A DNA stretch of 64,000 nt from Antedon mediterranea. Taxonomy: Eukaryota > Echinodermata > Crinoidea > Comatulida > Antedonidae. The stretch is from the NCBI RefSeq assembly GCF_964355755.1, contig NC_092676.1, positions 15,792,288-15,856,287 on the forward strand, in the 5' to 3' direction. The notes under the pieces are model-generated. The model searched no databases and was not told the DNA's origin. It saw only the letters and a program-made list of their open reading frames with translations. Shown here one piece after another: positions 24,378 through 36,210 of the stretch; position 1 is the first letter of the stretch; every line of letters begins with the position of its first letter. The position numbers and the translations under genes were made by a program.

Positions 24378-27300
24378 AGTATTAGTGTCTATCTGCCATG
24401 CAAAGCTTTAAAACAAGCAGAAAATGGTGAAGTATTAATTGCAATGATCCTTTTCATTTAAAAATTAATAAAAACTACTAAAAATGTTGTTGGAATAGCT
24501 GTAAATTTATATTTATTTATTATATTTCTATGATTATTAGAATATCAAGTTTATTGTAATTATATATAGATCATAGTGTCCAGTATGTATTGTTATTTAT
24601 TCTGTATCTGTATGAATAATTTAATTTGCCTTGCATTTTTAAACAGTAACGGAAAATGATTATTTAAAATACCTCCAGGCATACTATGGTGTTTATCTGT
24701 TTTTAAGTACTGTATGTTTTTTTAAGAACAATTAAGATAAACTAATGGAAACTCTAGGTGTGATTATGAGTACTGTGGAGGTAGGTATAAAAACTTGATT
24801 ACATGGATAATCATGTTTTTTTTGTTTGTGTTTATTGTCATCAGTAGTTTTCATTATTTTTTCATACAATGTATTATTGAATATTGTATTATACATTAAG
24901 GCCTAGAAAAGAGCATATTTAATATTGATCTTGATTTTAAGATTTAGGTATAGAAAAGTTGTTGCCAACATATTTTACATATATAACTTTATTCTAGTTA
25001 GTATTGCAAAATATAAAAAATTAGATGGTTTTAAAATTAAACACCTACAATGGCGGTTCAATGTACACTATATCAAATTATTAGGCATAAACCGCTTTAA
25101 AAATATATTTGCACAGCCCTAACAGAAACAGATAAGCCTGTTCAGTGAACCTTGGCTTTCGGGAAGTATTTAATTTCAGCAATATTAAATTCTTAAAATT
25201 CAAATGTGGTGTTTATAAAATTACAACTAATTCCAAGAAATTTAAGGCTGTGTAAACATGTGGCTATTGTTTAAAAAAAGTGCTTCTTCCTTTTTCTTCC
25301 TATTCCTCATGAATATTAGTTCAATAAATAGGTAAAAAACTTGCAAGTGAAATATTCAGTTCACATCATTGCAACGATCTTCTTTGAAATTATATTTCTA
25401 TGATTATTTCTTGGTCATTAAATAGGATTATATTGTAGATTTAAATGCTTGTACACTATTTGGTTGTGACATGATGTAATGATATTAAAATCAGCTAATT
25501 GAAGTATATTATACAGTAGTATTAATTAAGGTACTACCATAATATTCCTAGTAGGGCTTACAGTAGCTATTAAATGATTACATTTCATTTGAGACTATCT
25601 CGCACTCCAAAAGAAAACAAAATAAGGTTTAAAACTTTCTGTGATTTGAAAATGTTTAATATCTAAATGTCTGTTTATAGGTTTACAGGCTTTTTGCACG
25701 AAACAAAAATACTACTATTTTTACTTTTTATATTTAAAAAATGATTGTGATTAGCCAATTCAATCTGTTATTGGCAATTTCATCGCTGTTGGTTGTCAAC
25801 TGAATAAATAACAAAAATTAAATACTAAATTTTATAAGTTAATATTTAGATTATGAATATAGATAATATTAATGTATGAGTAAAAGAATACGTCTGGTTA
25901 CAATGCTCGATTTGGTAGAGCTAGATATAAAAGAAATACTAATGTATTAAACAATGTATTCAAATTATGAAACAATCTACAACAGACTTTTTCAGTACAT
26001 TACAATTTATAGCATACAGCCGACATAAATGCATAGTTACCGATTCATTTGTAATTAAAATTTAGGTATATTGTTAATTGTACATAGAAACTAGTATTCT
26101 GGGACCAAAATGTGTGCAATTTGCAGGCTCATTATGGTTTATGTGTTTATTTGTATTGAATGATTATATAAACAAGCCTTCAAGACCTTTTTATTTTAGA
26201 CTTATTATTTTTTTGAATATCTACAGAGTTATAACATTTTATGTTATTGAGTGACAGGTGAATATGATTTTTTTACAGCAATTAATTTCAACTATCAAAA
26301 CACTATAGTCCCAAATATTAACTGAATCGATTTCAACAATATCATGTTTTCTTTAGTTTAGGAATTTAATGAAAAATTACTACTTATTAAATATTGTTTA
26401 TCAAGTAATAGAAATTAAAATATGTTTTTGATTATTTGAAATACCATACTTCACTAGATTTATTCTTATGGGCATACCAGTGAGTAGATATTAAAAATAA
26501 TGAACCTTTAGAACCTACATTCTATAATGTTGATGCATATTCTTTTTGGAACAAACTCAAACCTTTTGTTGAACATCACCAACTTTTTGATTTGTTTAAA
26601 ATTAATTTGAGAACCTCATTTATTTTGTAAATTTCAGCATACAGTACTGCAATGTGCTTTGATCATTTTTTTAAATTAACTCAATATAAATGTTTTTAAT
26701 TTTAGCGTCACACCAATTTATATTAGATTTATTTTCCATTTGCATTTGTTTTTTCCCGTTTGTATTGTTGACATAATTACTAAACTGGTATTCTATTTCT
26801 AACAGCAAAAAATGTTATTTCCAATAATTAAATAATGATATCGTGTTTTAAATTATAATTTTAAATCTTTATTTTATTTGTCTACTTTTTGTAATCAAAT
26901 AGTAATTTTGTTATATAGTTTTCTTGTCGCCGCTAATGACATTGAATAAATATGAATAAATCAAAACAATCAATATTTAAGTTATATCAAATTTCAGAGT
27001 TTTATATCGCTAAACTATGTTATTTTTTTAACATAGGAAATTAAGCACTTGCACTTAGTAAAGTCAAATTTAGTGTATTAACTTTCAGTTTTACATAGAA
27101 ATAACAATTTGTGAAATTATTGTATGATGGTAATAAACAAAAACAAAATTAAGTACTTGGTAGTTTGTATGTATAATCCAATATAAAGTTTAGCATTAAT
27201 ATGTATTACATTACTTTTTTCGAAATCTACAGCAAGTTTCTATTATATCCAGTAAAATAATAATTACTTTTGACATTAAACATTTTTTTAGGAAAATATA

Positions 27301-29135
27301 TTTTAGTTGCGGGAAAGAAACATTTTGGATATGTTGGTAAATTGTTTATCCACACCCTCTGAGTTTAAATGATTGCTTTAGAATACTCTTTTTATAGAGG
27401 GTGCATGTGTGAATACAACCTAAGGTCACTAGAAGGTAGTTCTGCATGTGTAACTGTGTCAATTCAACAATTGACTAGCATTGTATTGAGAAATCTTGGG
27501 CCATATTTTTACCATGTTCCTCAACCCAGTCAATATTTGTATAATACATTTAGTGATGATTTTAACTCGGTGTTCTTCAATAAAATTGTTTAACATAACA
27601 TTCTAATTTGTTTTCTTCTGATAAATAGTATTTTTATTCTAATGGATAGAAGATATTTGATGATCAACATCGACTGTATTTTCGATTTAAGTTTTGAGAT
27701 TGTGGTTGAATGCAATCAATTTTCGCATGAATTTCTCCATGAGAAGACCAATAAAAGTGTCTGATTTTGATTCACAATTAAGAATTGATAAATATATAAA
27801 TTCACCATAGTTAATACATTATACTGTTAGCATTTAATGAATGCGTGATCTATTAGTATTTTTTTTATTAAGATCCCAATCTAGGTCAGTGTTCAACCAG
27901 TAATAATATTGCTAGTAGAAAAGTCAGATTGTTGGTAATTCTTTGAAAAAAGTAAATTAAAGTTTAGGTATTTATTCATGAAAGTTTTGAAACAAATAGA
28001 CTCATAGCCATTAAGGCTAGTGTTTAATAAAATGGCCTCCCATAAATAGTCTTAAACTAAACAGGGAAAAAAGGTTAATTCACTTAAGTTATTTAAGGTA
28101 TTGCATTAAGTTGTTCTTAAAGGATAGTAGGGGTATACTTCACCATGCAAACTTTAAAAATCATTGCTACTGACTGTCTAAATATAAACATGTTCTATTT
28201 GAACTACAATTTACACTTAATGGTGTGATTTTAGTTTTTTGGAAGTAACTGAATGATTCAATTTTAAAGTTAGAAATTCCATGAAAAACTGTTTTAAAAA
28301 ATGTGCTTGATATAAGCAGATATTGAATGCAAACATCATTAAATAAACTGTGAAAGAGAAAGGGATTTACATGTTTAGAAAGTTTAGTTTTATTTTGTCA
28401 CCAAAAAAAAACAAGTGCCAGTTTTTTGCTGTATATACAGTATTTTAAAGTGTTAAAATAACTGTGTTTCATGTTTGTCACTGTTTATCTCAAATTTTGA
28501 TGTCTGTGTTTTTTGTTTTTTGTTTTTTTTTATTGTACTAATTCATGTTATTGTACTAGTTGTTTTTATTTTATAAATTATTTTACAATATACTATATTT
28601 TTGTTTGATAATGGAAATAAGAAACTTTACTTGTTTTGGTGAGAAAAGTTTTTTTTTTTATGTCAATATAACATCTTAAATTTTAAAACCAAAATGTTTT
28701 ATGCGTAAATTATTAGATACTTTACTAAGTAAATTTTTAGTTTGGGAATGTTATTGTTTTGTTGTTATTATCCATACAGGTATAATGTTAAAAAAGATGT
28801 TTACCCAAAGTGTACCTAGAGTGGGTGTAGACAAAGTCAAACATGCACACTGTAAGACAGTTTAATATAACTGATATGCTTACAACAATATTGTCAGGAG
28901 ACCTGAATCTGTTGGGGTTATCTTTCTTTTCACTAAAGATTACCTCTGAAAATAAAAATGGCAATTTGTATAATGTAATATTAAATAATGGCTCTCTTAA
29001 TAAATAAAATCATAAGAAACTAATGCATTTTTTACCCCAGTTGGCTCTCTAATGACAACTTAGAATTTGAAACTAATGTAATGTTGACCCGATTTGTTTA
29101 AGGATCATGTCAAACTTATTCTACTGCAGTTACTC

Positions 29136-29295
29136 TTTAACCTGTTTATGCATTCATATAGCAAGGGTTTAACCTGTTTATGCAATCATATAACAAGGGT
29201 TTAACCTGTTTATGCAATCATATAGCAAGGGTTTAACCTGTTTATGCATTCATATAGCAAGGGTTTAACCTGTTTATGCAATCATATAGCAAGTG
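29136..29295. repeat. 32-bp tandem repeat, 5 copies
   Basis: The unit starts TTTAACCTGTTTATGC and continues AATCATATAGCAAGGG. Starts are at 29136, 29168, 29200, 29232 and 29264. Copies differ at single bases (CATTCATA/CAATCATA, TAGC/TAAC). Confidence 0.95.
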
Positions 29296-32200
29296 TTTTT
29301 GGTTATAATACACACTGTTTATTTAAATAAAACTACTGTAGAATGTTAATGCAGTAAAAAATTGTACTAGAATCATTTTTGACATGATTCCTTGATGAAA
29401 AATAAATAACAGAAAATCTGCAAGCCAGTGGGAAGTTATTTCAATATCTGTTGCAAATTGGTAACAAATTATGAACTTATTTGATGTTCAATGTTGTAAC
29501 AAGCATAATAATACACAAGGTTATTTACGTGTTGCAGAATTTGGTTTCATATTTTGTTTTATTGACTATTATTATTACAGTAAAATAATAGTTTAGGGCT
29601 AATTGCAAATAACCTCTTAAATATTGTTTCTTTGACAGATTAATCAAGCTAACGTCAGTGATAACAACTTTGTATAAAACTTTTATGAATGGGATGATTT
29701 TTTCTTTTAATATTTGTGGGGTAAAAACTGAACAATTAAACTTCTAAATGTACAGACAACTAGAAGATGCTGAAGGTAACAGAACAACGAAGATGAAATA
29801 ATTACAAATGATGAAGTGAAATTTGAAGACATTGAATACAATTGAGATGTTTTAAAGGATATTAGAAGTGGAGCAAGAAATCAGATTTACGTGGAAGAGT
29901 GCCGAGTTTACATTGTCAGAGAGCACCTCCAACATCCAAAGAATACTCTTGAAGCAGTATGAAAAGAACAAGTGCTGATCTCTTTTGAACTATTAAGCCA
30001 ATTGTGTATATTTTGAAATTTGTCGTTTTTGAGATAAATGTAGCAAGAAGAAGATGCCATTAGTGTTACTGTTAGTTAAGTAGTGTTTTGTAGCCAAGCA
30101 AAGCATCTAAATGTATTAATGTATATAATGATGCTTGATAATAACCTATGATAATCATAATATGCTCTTAACAGTCTCATGAGGTAGTTAGAAGTAGCAA
30201 TGTTCCTAAATTCAAAACCTACCTGCTAAGTTTGAATTATATTGTCAATCTTGATTTCTAAACTTGTAGTATAATATAATTACATTAGTATTTTCACATT
30301 TTTTATAACATGTACAATACTTGTTCCAAATTGTGTCCTTAATTCATGATTTTTTTTTTTAACCATATTCACCATCGATGTTTGCACATAAAAAATCAAT
30401 CAGAGTAATAAATTTGAACATTGTTTTTAAATTTCATTAGTTTAATATGTGTTTGTATATATCATAATCTCTATAACCAATTATCAAGTTTATTAGCACT
30501 ATGCTTGCTTTACTTTGTAGATTATCAGTTATTAAAGTACACAGTTTAGTGGTTATATAATGTTGTATCATTTGTTTTTTTTTTTACTAGACACCATTGT
30601 AATACTGTACTTGTGTTCATCATACATATTTTTAAAATACTGTAAAACTATTCACGAGTATGTTTATAAAGTAAAAACACAAACTGGTAAATTTAATATG
30701 CAACTAAACACTATTAATGAATTTTTCAAGGTATTTTCAAGAACATGTTTGATCCGAACAGTTTTTAATTTTTACTTTTTATTTGAGCGATGTACTTTAT
30801 ATGGTAAATCATTTTTAATGTAATCAGAATTTAATCTGTAACATTCAAACAACACTATTTAGAAGTATAATGCAAGAAATGAATAAAATGTTTTCTATTT
30901 AAAAATGTGAATGTAGGAAGACACATGGCTTATGAAAATAATTAATTGTAAAATTAATTCCGTCATGTTTTATATAACAACCGCTATATAAAATGGGAAC
31001 TATAATATTATGAAAGCAAAAGGCCTAGTAACTTATAACCAACAGGAGTATTAGGTATGTATTTAAGGTAAGTTATTTTAGCAATGTTCAAAGTGTTCCA
31101 ATGTTCTGATGAAAACAAGCTTGTAAGTATACATTTTTTCACAATTTTAGATCCTAAGATATGCATGCTACTTGGACGTTCCTACAGTTTTAACATTTTT
31201 TAGTTTAAATATAAAATAAAGTATAAATTAAATTTGTGTTTCTAACATTAAGTTCCAGCTAATCTAATAGAGTAAAACTGCTGTGCTTGTTGTCATTTTA
31301 GCAATTATACCAACTTATGTTGTAAAAATAAATTTCAATTGATGGATCACTTATTCATTTGCGATATGCCAGATATGTATTTTGATATGAAGAGACTGAA
31401 GATTTCTGGAACTTGAGAGCAAATTTAGGTAAATAGACTATTCAATTTAATTAATAATTAAGGGAATTTTTCACTAGTTCAAATTGTAATACTACATGGA
31501 TCCAGTAAAGATGTATAGAGTTGTACTTTACATTGTGCAAGACCTGAACAGAGAATTTGTAATAAAATGTTTGAGAACAAATCAGATCTCCCATGTTTTA
31601 TCTTGGCTGGATTGTTTTAGGGTGTGTGGCGCACCACACCATTGTGTTTGGCAATGGACTGATTGTAGAATTGGGAGTTTGAGACTCATTGCTTGGCACT
31701 CAGAGTTACACTCAACATACCATAAAGCATATATATTTAAATAATCAGTCCCATGGCAGGGCATTTTTCAGTATTATAATGCACCTTTGATTGGAGGTTT
31801 GTGAGTCACATGATATTCAATAAAATATGGTACGCTAATCGAGACTGCAATGTCGTTTTGCGCATTCATTTTTATTATAAGCAACCGACAAGAGTCTGCT
31901 GTTGACTGACCGTCTATTCTACTCCACTTAAAAAATTGGAGAGCTGCCTTTTTTAAATGGTTAAATGGTGAATAATGAATATTTCTATTTTCGCCTCATG
32001 GAATTATTTGCACTTTGCACAATTCCATTGCACTCAAATATTATAGTTGAAATATATATCTTTGGATCATTTGCAGATACACCACTTCTTCATATCTCTT
32101 TCTAGGCAACAAATAGCAAACGGAGCAAAAACATACTGGTACATATCTAATCTGAATTGTAGTTGTACAGTAAGAAACGCTTGCCCATGTTTTAAATGAA

Positions 32201-32643
32201 TTGAAGAATTTCAATTCAGATAATTTCAATTCAGATAAAATATTATGTGCCGTGCCAATTTACCATGTAAAAACTGACAGAAGAGTTTAAATAATTACAC
32301 ATATACTATTTCTTGGACATTTAAGCAATTTATTTTTTAACCTTTTGTATAAAAATGAATATTATACTGGCCACTGGCTTGTGCAATAATACATAAAGTA
32401 CATGGATCAAAGTACTGTTATATTTACCATGTTACTGAAAATACAAAATGCAATACTGAAATTGTTAATAACACACACATTGTTTATAAAAAGATACAGA
32501 AATATAAAACAAATTAAGCACCACAATTATTTGTTATCACCACAGCTTTGGTATGTAATATAAAATGAAGTAGCATGATATTTTATCAAGGAATTTTATA
32601 TGGTCTCTGGCAGTGACTTTAATCAAGGAACTCTTGCAGACAC

Positions 32644-35600
32644 TTAGTCTTGGTCAAGAGTTTCTTTATCAAATGTGTATTCTCCAAGGCCTGTGCCAAC
32701 ATGCTTCAGTGATCCTATGTAATCAGAGAGTTTCTTTATGGCTTCAGTCTGCTCGGCCAGAAATGTGCCATCAATGAAATCAGCCAGCTATAAGACAATG
32801 TCACAAAATAAATTGAGATTGGTCCATGCAATTGTAGTAAAATCGTTCCATTATCCTTAATTTTAAGAATATTGGTTGGATAGTCATTGGAATGAGCGTG
32901 GATATTTTATTCAATATTTAAATTATAGGGTTGATTTTCACATGCAAAATAATCAAATTTCTGTAGCAAAACTCATGAAGCAAACTATTAAGAATAATTA
33001 AGAATAATTATAATGCAGCCAAATATATAGGTATATTTACATGTTTGTCACCATGCTTCTCAGCTATTGCATGAAGGTCTAGCAATGACTTATTGACAGT
33101 CTTCTCAAGACCTAGTGCAACCTGCATAGCTTCCAATGCTGTACCCCATTCATCTTTCTCGGGTCTCTTTAAGAAAAAAAATGTAAATAATTTGTTTAAC
33201 ATGCTACACGAATAACAGACAACTAGTGAAGTGTTTGGGTGCCACAATCTCCTAACGCCCATGGATTTGATCATAAATAATTTTATGTCTAGCAGCTTCT
33301 CGCTAAACGTAATTTAATATACATAACAGCATTTACATTAACCGCTGGCCAATAACCAGTTAAATAACAAGACCGCTTGCAGGGAAAAATTTCATTTAAA
33401 AATTTTGTTTAGCAAAATTGCTAATCAAACTGATTGTTGAGTCTAGAAACATAGTTTTGTATTGCATTTTTTGCTACACAATTTGCAAAATGTGTAGCAA
33501 TAAGGTTGTTTTGTATAGCTTTTTGCTATGCTACACTGGCGAAATTATTCCCTGCGCTTGGCCAATAAAATCTCAAAACATCAATAATAAAATTCATCTC
33601 TTCACGATATTTCACACCTAGACTAAATGTCGATTGTACCTCATTTTGACTTTTTTAAAGTTAATTGAAGGCCTCCAACTTATAGGCCCAAATTCTGTGA
33701 CCAGTAAATGTGGAGTGGAGGACAAGTAAAAATGTAAATTTTACTGGTCCGCTTTTGTAGTTAAAAAAACCCCAACAGAGACATCCGTAAAGATAGAAAC
33801 TTAATGTCACAAATATTGATAAACTTACACAAATATCTTGTAAAACCATTCTGCCACCTCGTTGATTTTGGTATGTCATAAGCTTCATTGCATGTTCTCT
33901 TTCCTCATTGGAATTACTTTGGAAAAATTTAAAGCAGCCTTTTAAGGCTATATCATCACGGTCAAAATAATATGCCTGTATGTAAAAAAAAAAGGTTTTA
34001 AAATTGTATTATGTTCTTATTCTGTCTATTAAATAATGGACTGTTCTGGCCTAGAAATGTACTCCATTTAAAAAATGACTCGTCTATGCAGCATGGATAG
34101 AAATGATTTGTATCAATCAATTTACAATGTCTCTTGCCACCAGTGCACAGACTGCTCACAATTTAAAAACTTAATTGCAACCAGCTATACCCATGGGAGT
34201 GCAACCTGTGCATTCATTCATTCAATCTTTTATTTCAGAAACTTTGGTTCATAGAAAGTAAAAAATTACATATAAATGAAATAATAAACAAGACTAATTA
34301 CTACTACTCATCTCAGGATGACATTCCACCTGAAGAGCATCTTCGACATTGCTTATAATCGTTGAGATTAAAATATTTTTGCTTGCATCAAGTCTACACA
34401 TCAGGCCATATATTAATTTTCTTAACAATTCATAAAAAGAAGGAATTCTACATTTCGTAAACATGAGGCTGGCACTGCAATGTCGAGGCCTATATGATGG
34501 CGATTGTACAGTAGCTACCAGATCCAGAATGTTATAATTGATTAACGTTAATATTTATTTACATTATCATACAATCCCAACTGTCCTGATTTTGATAGTA
34601 ATGTCCCACTTTTTGATGTGTCCCAGTGTCCTGCATTTCAAAATATTTTATTCTATAAAAAATGTCACCGAACCAAAGAATATAATACGACTGAACTTAA
34701 TGTGAACCTTTATCTTTCGATTTCGATCTACCTCCCATAATGTATTTAAAAAGGCTTTTGGATATTTTAATTTCAACATTATTTAATGTGATTTCCAGGT
34801 GAGACCACTGTCTAGGTGGACACCAAGAAATTTAGCGGATTCAACCGTGGGGATGTCGACATTGTCCAGGGTAATTTTTATAAAGAGACTGGTCAATGTT
34901 TTTTGTAAACTTCTGAGGGGTTCCAAACAAGATTAAGTTTGAATGAATGTTTGAATATTGGGTGAGAGTAAATGATGGTCGTGTCGTCGGCATACAGAAA
35001 GAAAAATGGGAAAGAGAGGTAGATATCATTAATATATAAAATGAATAGAAGGGGACCAAGTAAAGAGCCATGGGGGATGCCACAGGTAGAATAATTAAAG
35101 TTGGAGATAGAATCCAAGGTCCACGGATTCCATAATGTGATAATTTGAATAAAAGTATATCATGATCAATAGTGTCAAAAGGGTTGGTTATTGTTTTTAA
35201 AAAAAAACCAGAAAAGCCTAGCGGGTGTCAAGACTAATTTACAATGTCCCCAGTATTACCTGGCAGGGTTTTATTATAAAAAAAATGTTACATACAACCC
35301 CTGAGTACTGTACATGCTACGATTATTAAGTTATTGGTTTTTTAATTATTTTATTTATTTGTACGTTTATTATACATTAAAGCACTGCTTATGTTTATTC
35401 CAAAGACTATGACGTTTTGTGGCGAAGACGATTGACACGTTTTAGGATGAGAAGTTTAACAATGTCAATATTTAAATAAATTTAACTTGTTTCGGAAAGA
35501 AAAATATTTAAATTAAATTTACCACTAGGCCTAACATGTTAATTATAGGCCTACTTGTTGATACTTATGTTTTATAATAAAACCCTACCGGGCGTTGATT

Positions 35601-35867
35601 AGGCCAAATAGTAAATACATTTTGGGACGTTTCGACCCAAAAGTGGGGCGAATCGTCCCGGATTCCCTAGTCTAGTTGGACCGGCGACTGGCCGGCCTGC
35701 CTGCCTGCCTGCGTGGCCTGCCTAGGGTAGTTTAGTAATGGCATTTTTTGGTAATACAGGATACCTACTAATGATAAATATACATATGAAGCGTAAAGTT
35801 CTAAGTTAATTTGCTTATTGACAGCAGCTTCTGACTCTTCGTTGTAATTCTGGCGACATCGAGACAT
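32644..35867 (-). CDS. Ferritin subunit with complete ferroxidase centre (H-type), 4 exons, 171 aa
   Basis: Exons on the minus strand: 35867-35769, 33975-33829, 33166-33041 and 32787-32644 (99, 147, 126 and 144 nt, all phase 0, GT-AG). Introns fall where those of vertebrate FTH1 fall. The protein begins [19 protein letters not shown]. Ligands expected for the di-iron site are present: E23 and Y30 ([13 protein letters not shown]), E57, E58 and H61 ([11 protein letters not shown]), E103 (GLEKTVNKS) and Q137 (LAEQTEAIK). The family builds a 24-mer cage that oxidises Fe(II) and stores ferric mineral. There is no signal peptide, so it is cytosolic. A TATAAAT box lies upstream. No CAGTGN iron-responsive loop was seen in the about 120 nt before the start. 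Intron 1 carries a LINE fragment. A second ferritin gene lies immediately upstream in the same orientation. Confidence 0.95.
34205..35215 (-). mobile_element. Decayed LINE fragment in ferritin intron 1
   Basis: On the minus strand 35215-34795 encodes [51 protein letters not shown] and [12 protein letters not shown]. These are the same reverse-transcriptase blocks as in the element at 6260-7796, but with an internal deletion after block C. Nearer the 3' side, 34211-34232 is a TTGAATGAATGAATG-type tail on the minus strand, probably the 3' end of this or a related element. Dead copy. Confidence 0.75.
35690..35724. repeat. (CCTG)n microsatellite
   Basis: GGCCTGCCTGCCTGCCTGCG and neighbouring GCCTG words, in ferritin intron 1, just downstream of its donor on the minus strand. 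Confidence 0.85.
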
Positions 35868-35988
35868 TTTACCACAAAAACCAACCAAAAACAATTTCGG
35901 CCAAACAGTGTTTGTTGTATTCAGAAAAATATGAAACGCCAAATCTGCCTTCCAGTTTCCGTCAATTATTTGACGTGAGCTGGGATTT

Positions 35989-35997
35989 CTATTTATA
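35989..35997 (-). promoter_or_regulatory. TATA box of the H-type ferritin gene
   Basis: TATAAATAG on the minus strand, about 125 bp before the ATG at 35867. A start site about 30 bp downstream would give a 5' UTR of roughly 95 nt. Position and match only. Confidence 0.55.
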
Positions 35998-36166
35998 GGC
36001 CTAACAATCGTTTTAAATAATGAGGTAGGCCTACGTTTGTGTTGTTCATCATTAAAGAATTTTTAATTTTAATCATTTGATTAGTACATAGATTGTTTAT
36101 AAGCATTGAAGTAAAGTATTAAGTAGTAATTCTAAATAATTTTTAGTAAAGAGCCAAACTGCACTT

Positions 36167-36172
36167 TTTATT
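36167..36172 (-). promoter_or_regulatory. Polyadenylation signal AATAAA of the second ferritin gene
   Basis: AATAAA on the minus strand, 39 nt after the TAG at 36213-36211. The short distance makes this a likely signal. Confidence 0.6.
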
Positions 36173-36210
36173 TATAAACTTCTATCATTTCAATTCGAAA
36201 TAGACACCAG

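Larger units (their letters stand above)
23386..32643. other. Gene-poor AT-rich region downstream of CPSF6
   Basis: About 9.3 kb without a convincing coding exon on either strand. It contains a foldback element (24199-24377), a 32-bp tandem array (29136-29295) and many long A/T runs. The first part probably belongs to the CPSF6 3' UTR or a 3' UTR intron: a donor lies at 23402, and a possible acceptor TGTACAG lies just before 29755, followed by a purine-rich stretch. Short frames at 27369-27593, 30560-30823 and 31496-31764 show no recognisable protein. Confidence 0.5.

Noticed and set aside
27369-27593. 74-aa frame downstream of CPSF6
   Set aside because: No motif, poor context and probably chance in a long AT-rich stretch.
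31496-31764. Overlapping frames of 82 aa (+) and 60 aa (-)
   Set aside because: They overlap on opposite strands, lack splice or start context and match nothing I recognise.
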